NCBI GenBank assembly: GCA_012515255.1
Contig: JAAYYR010000101.1
Location: 1 to 15,875 of the forward strand
From: Clostridia bacterium
Lineage (GTDB): Bacteria; Bacillota; Dehalobacteriia; UBA4068
Direction: 5' to 3'
DNA length: 15,875 nt
Both the position numbers and the translations under genes were made by a program. Positions 14,475-15,875 of the stretch are shown piece by piece. The notes beneath the pieces were generated by a model. The model did not search any database. It was not told the origin of the DNA and saw only the letters and a program-made list of their open reading frames with translations. Positions within the stretch are counted from its first letter, which is position 1. Each line of letters begins with the position of its first letter.

Positions 14475-15875
14475 CTAGACGCCGCGATGCAGATGCCCTT
14501 TAGTATAATCGCGCATCACGCCGTCAATTTTCTGCCGCGCCTCCTCAAAGGAAATGCGGTCTTTGACCGCCATCTGATACAGATCAAGCAGGCGTCCGGC
14601 GCGTTGGCGATTGTAAAGGCGTATATCGAGCAAAAGCCGGCCTACGCCTGCCTTTTGCAGCTGCGGGATTTCCCTGAGCAAGCAATGTTCCCGGGAATTA
14701 AATACATGCATGCGGCAGTCATCATCAAAACGCAGCGGAAAAATATAGCCCTTATCGTCGCGCAAATATAGCTGATCGCCGCGTGCAAGACAAGGCCGCG
14801 AGCAGGAGCATTCCTGCTTCTCGCCCGTCTTGCGGTCGCCAAGCAAGGCCCCGGCGGCGCAGTATTCGCTGATCATCAACTGCAAAGCGCCCTGAGCGAA
14901 TATTTCCGTCTCCAAAGCGCCCGGTCTTAATTCGCGCAATTGTTCTTCCGTCAGCTCCGGCGAAAGAATGACGCGGCTTAAGCCATGCTCCTGCAATAGG
15001 CGGCAGGCATAGCTGTTAAAACAGTTTAGCCCCATGCCGGCATAAAGAGCCCTATCCCAGCCAAGCTCCCGCAGCAGCGCTAACTGGCCGATATTATTGA
15101 CCACCATAGTCTCCACGCCGATATCATGCCAGGCGTCGATCAAATACCGCCAGGAATTCTCCTCCGGGGGCCGGATGATCTGCGGCAAATAGGGGATGAG
15201 CCGGCCGCCCAGCCGGTCGACTGCCGCGATCAGGCGCGGATAATCAACTTTCTCGCGTCCGGCGAAGCCCGCGGCGTCGAAATAAATATCATGCAGGCCG
15301 TGCCGTGCGGCAAACATTGCCTGCTCCTGATCGGCAACCAATACGGATAGCTGCATGCGCGCCGGCAAAGTCCGGCGGCTGGGCAAAGTATTGGATTTGA
15401 CCGCCTGGGCGAAACGCATCTGGTCAAAGGCACGCTGATCGCGGCTCTGCCGCTCATGCAGCAGCTCGTCCACTAAGGCGCGGCGGGCCTTATTCAGCAC
15501 TGAGGAAGGCAGCATGACATTTTTGTCTAATTGCCCCTTCACTTCGCCAAGCGTATAGCCGCTGCCGCCCAAGCGCCCCAACTGCACCCGCACGCTGGTC
15601 ATATCGCTGATGCTGCTCACAGCCTCGGCCACTATATACTCGCTCTGCATTTCAGCCTCAAAGCCGTCTTCATCGCGCGCCTGCAAGCGCAGGGGCTGGC
15701 CTAATCTGGCGTCGATGGTGAAATGCAGGGGCTTAAGCGGGAAATCCGTAAAACTCTCGCGCGCCGCCTTGATCAGGGGCGCGTCAAAAATCTTGAATAC
15801 ACGGTCGCCTTCGCGTCCGGCGGCGGCGTCAAGCACTACGGTTTGGCCGGGCTCGGCTTTTTCCGCCTCCTGCCC
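14475..15875 (-). CDS. U32 family protein with DUF3656-like region, C-terminal part (5' end beyond window)
   Basis: The minus-strand frame is open from the right edge to TAG at 14475, giving 466 residues; the N-terminus lies outside. A GTG at 15836 is internal, since 13 further in-frame codons precede it without a stop. The first part (about residues 25-140: PLHFTIDARLGQPLRL, then SYTLGEVKGQL-like GSGYTLGEVKGQLDKNVMLP) resembles DUF3656. The second is a U32 TIM-barrel-like module ending in EIFAQGALQLMISEYC, CSCSRPC and a Cys-containing tail. The Cys at 14859-14861 and the C-x3-C at 14790-14804 match the pattern that binds a 4Fe-4S cluster in UbiU/UbiV-type U32 proteins. E. coli RlhA, which hydroxylates 23S rRNA C2501, also combines U32 and DUF3656, so an RNA-modifying role is more likely than proteolysis; this is inference. 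It lies just upstream of mutS2. Confidence 0.88.
   Translation of the reverse strand, partial: GQEAEKAEPGQTVVLDAAAGREGDRVFKIFDAPLIKAARESFTDFPLKPLHFTIDARLGQPLRLQARDEDGFEAEMQSEYIVAEAVSSISDMTSVRVQLGRLGGSGYTLGEVKGQLDKNVMLPSSVLNKARRALVDELLHERQSRDQRAFDQMRFAQAVKSNTLPSRRTLPARMQLSVLVADQEQAMFAARHGLHDIYFDAAGFAGREKVDYPRLIAAVDRLGGRLIPYLPQIIRPPEENSWRYLIDAWHDIGVETMVVNNIGQLALLRELGWDRALYAGMGLNCFNSYACRLLQEHGLSRVILSPELTEEQLRELRPGALETEIFAQGALQLMISEYCAAGALLGDRKTGEKQECSCSRPCLARGDQLYLRDDKGYIFPLRFDDDCRMHVFNSREHCLLREIPQLQKAGVGRLLLDIRLYNRQRAGRLLDLYQMAVKDRISFEEARQKIDGVMRDYTKGHLHRGV

Noticed and set aside
1..15875. CRISPR arrays, tRNA or rRNA genes, insertion sequences, prophage or defence genes
   Set aside because: I looked on both strands and saw no regularly spaced repeats, cloverleaf-like sequences, transposase motifs or phage-type genes. 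Nearly all of the sequence is accounted for by the listed genes.

Overview
The window looks like chromosomal housekeeping DNA from a fairly GC-rich member of the Bacillota (Firmicutes), probably Clostridia or Negativicutes. The reasons are AddA/AddB-type recombination nuclease genes in the order addB-addA, MutS2 with a C-terminal Smr domain, two lipobox-type lipoproteins, a LysM/M23 wall hydrolase, strong AGGAGG ribosome binding sites and a consensus sigma-A promoter. Species cannot be fixed from the sequence alone.

Layout from the left. (1) Positions 1-1530, minus strand: an Asn/Asp-rich lipoprotein of unknown function, cut by the left edge, and upstream of it a secreted LysM-LysM-M23 peptidase. 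(2) Positions 1531-1706: an AT-rich control region with a consensus plus-strand promoter, a good minus-strand promoter facing it, and a perfect 12-bp palindrome between their elements. (3) Positions 1707-4795, plus strand: a polar amino acid ABC uptake operon made of binding lipoprotein, two paralogous permeases and ATPase. The binding protein gene has an in-frame TAA at codon 175, and the same frame stays open and protein-like to the natural end. Two RNA hairpins lie between this gene and the first permease; the second looks like an intrinsic (probably partial) terminator. (4) Positions 4829-4904: two hairpins closing the convergent operons, the second a bidirectional terminator. (5) Positions 4924-11794, minus strand: addB and addA, translationally coupled by an 8-base overlap, encoding the double-strand-break-processing helicase-nuclease. 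(6) Positions 11795-12067: a non-coding gap with two small hairpins and a 12-bp direct repeat. (7) Positions 12068-15875, minus strand: mutS2, preceded 37 bases upstream by the 3' part of a large U32-family gene (DUF3656-like region plus a U32 module), cut by the right edge.

The ABC genes act together in amino acid import. AddA and AddB form one enzyme that resects DNA ends for RecA. MutS2 and U32/RlhA-like proteins both have known links to the ribosome, so that pair may form a translation-related unit (inference). I found no tRNA, rRNA, CRISPR array, insertion sequence or phage gene. No clearly new system is visible. The observations most worth a second look are the interrupted binding-protein gene, the paired hairpins that could separate its expression from the permeases, the face-to-face promoters, and the uncharacterised lipoprotein.
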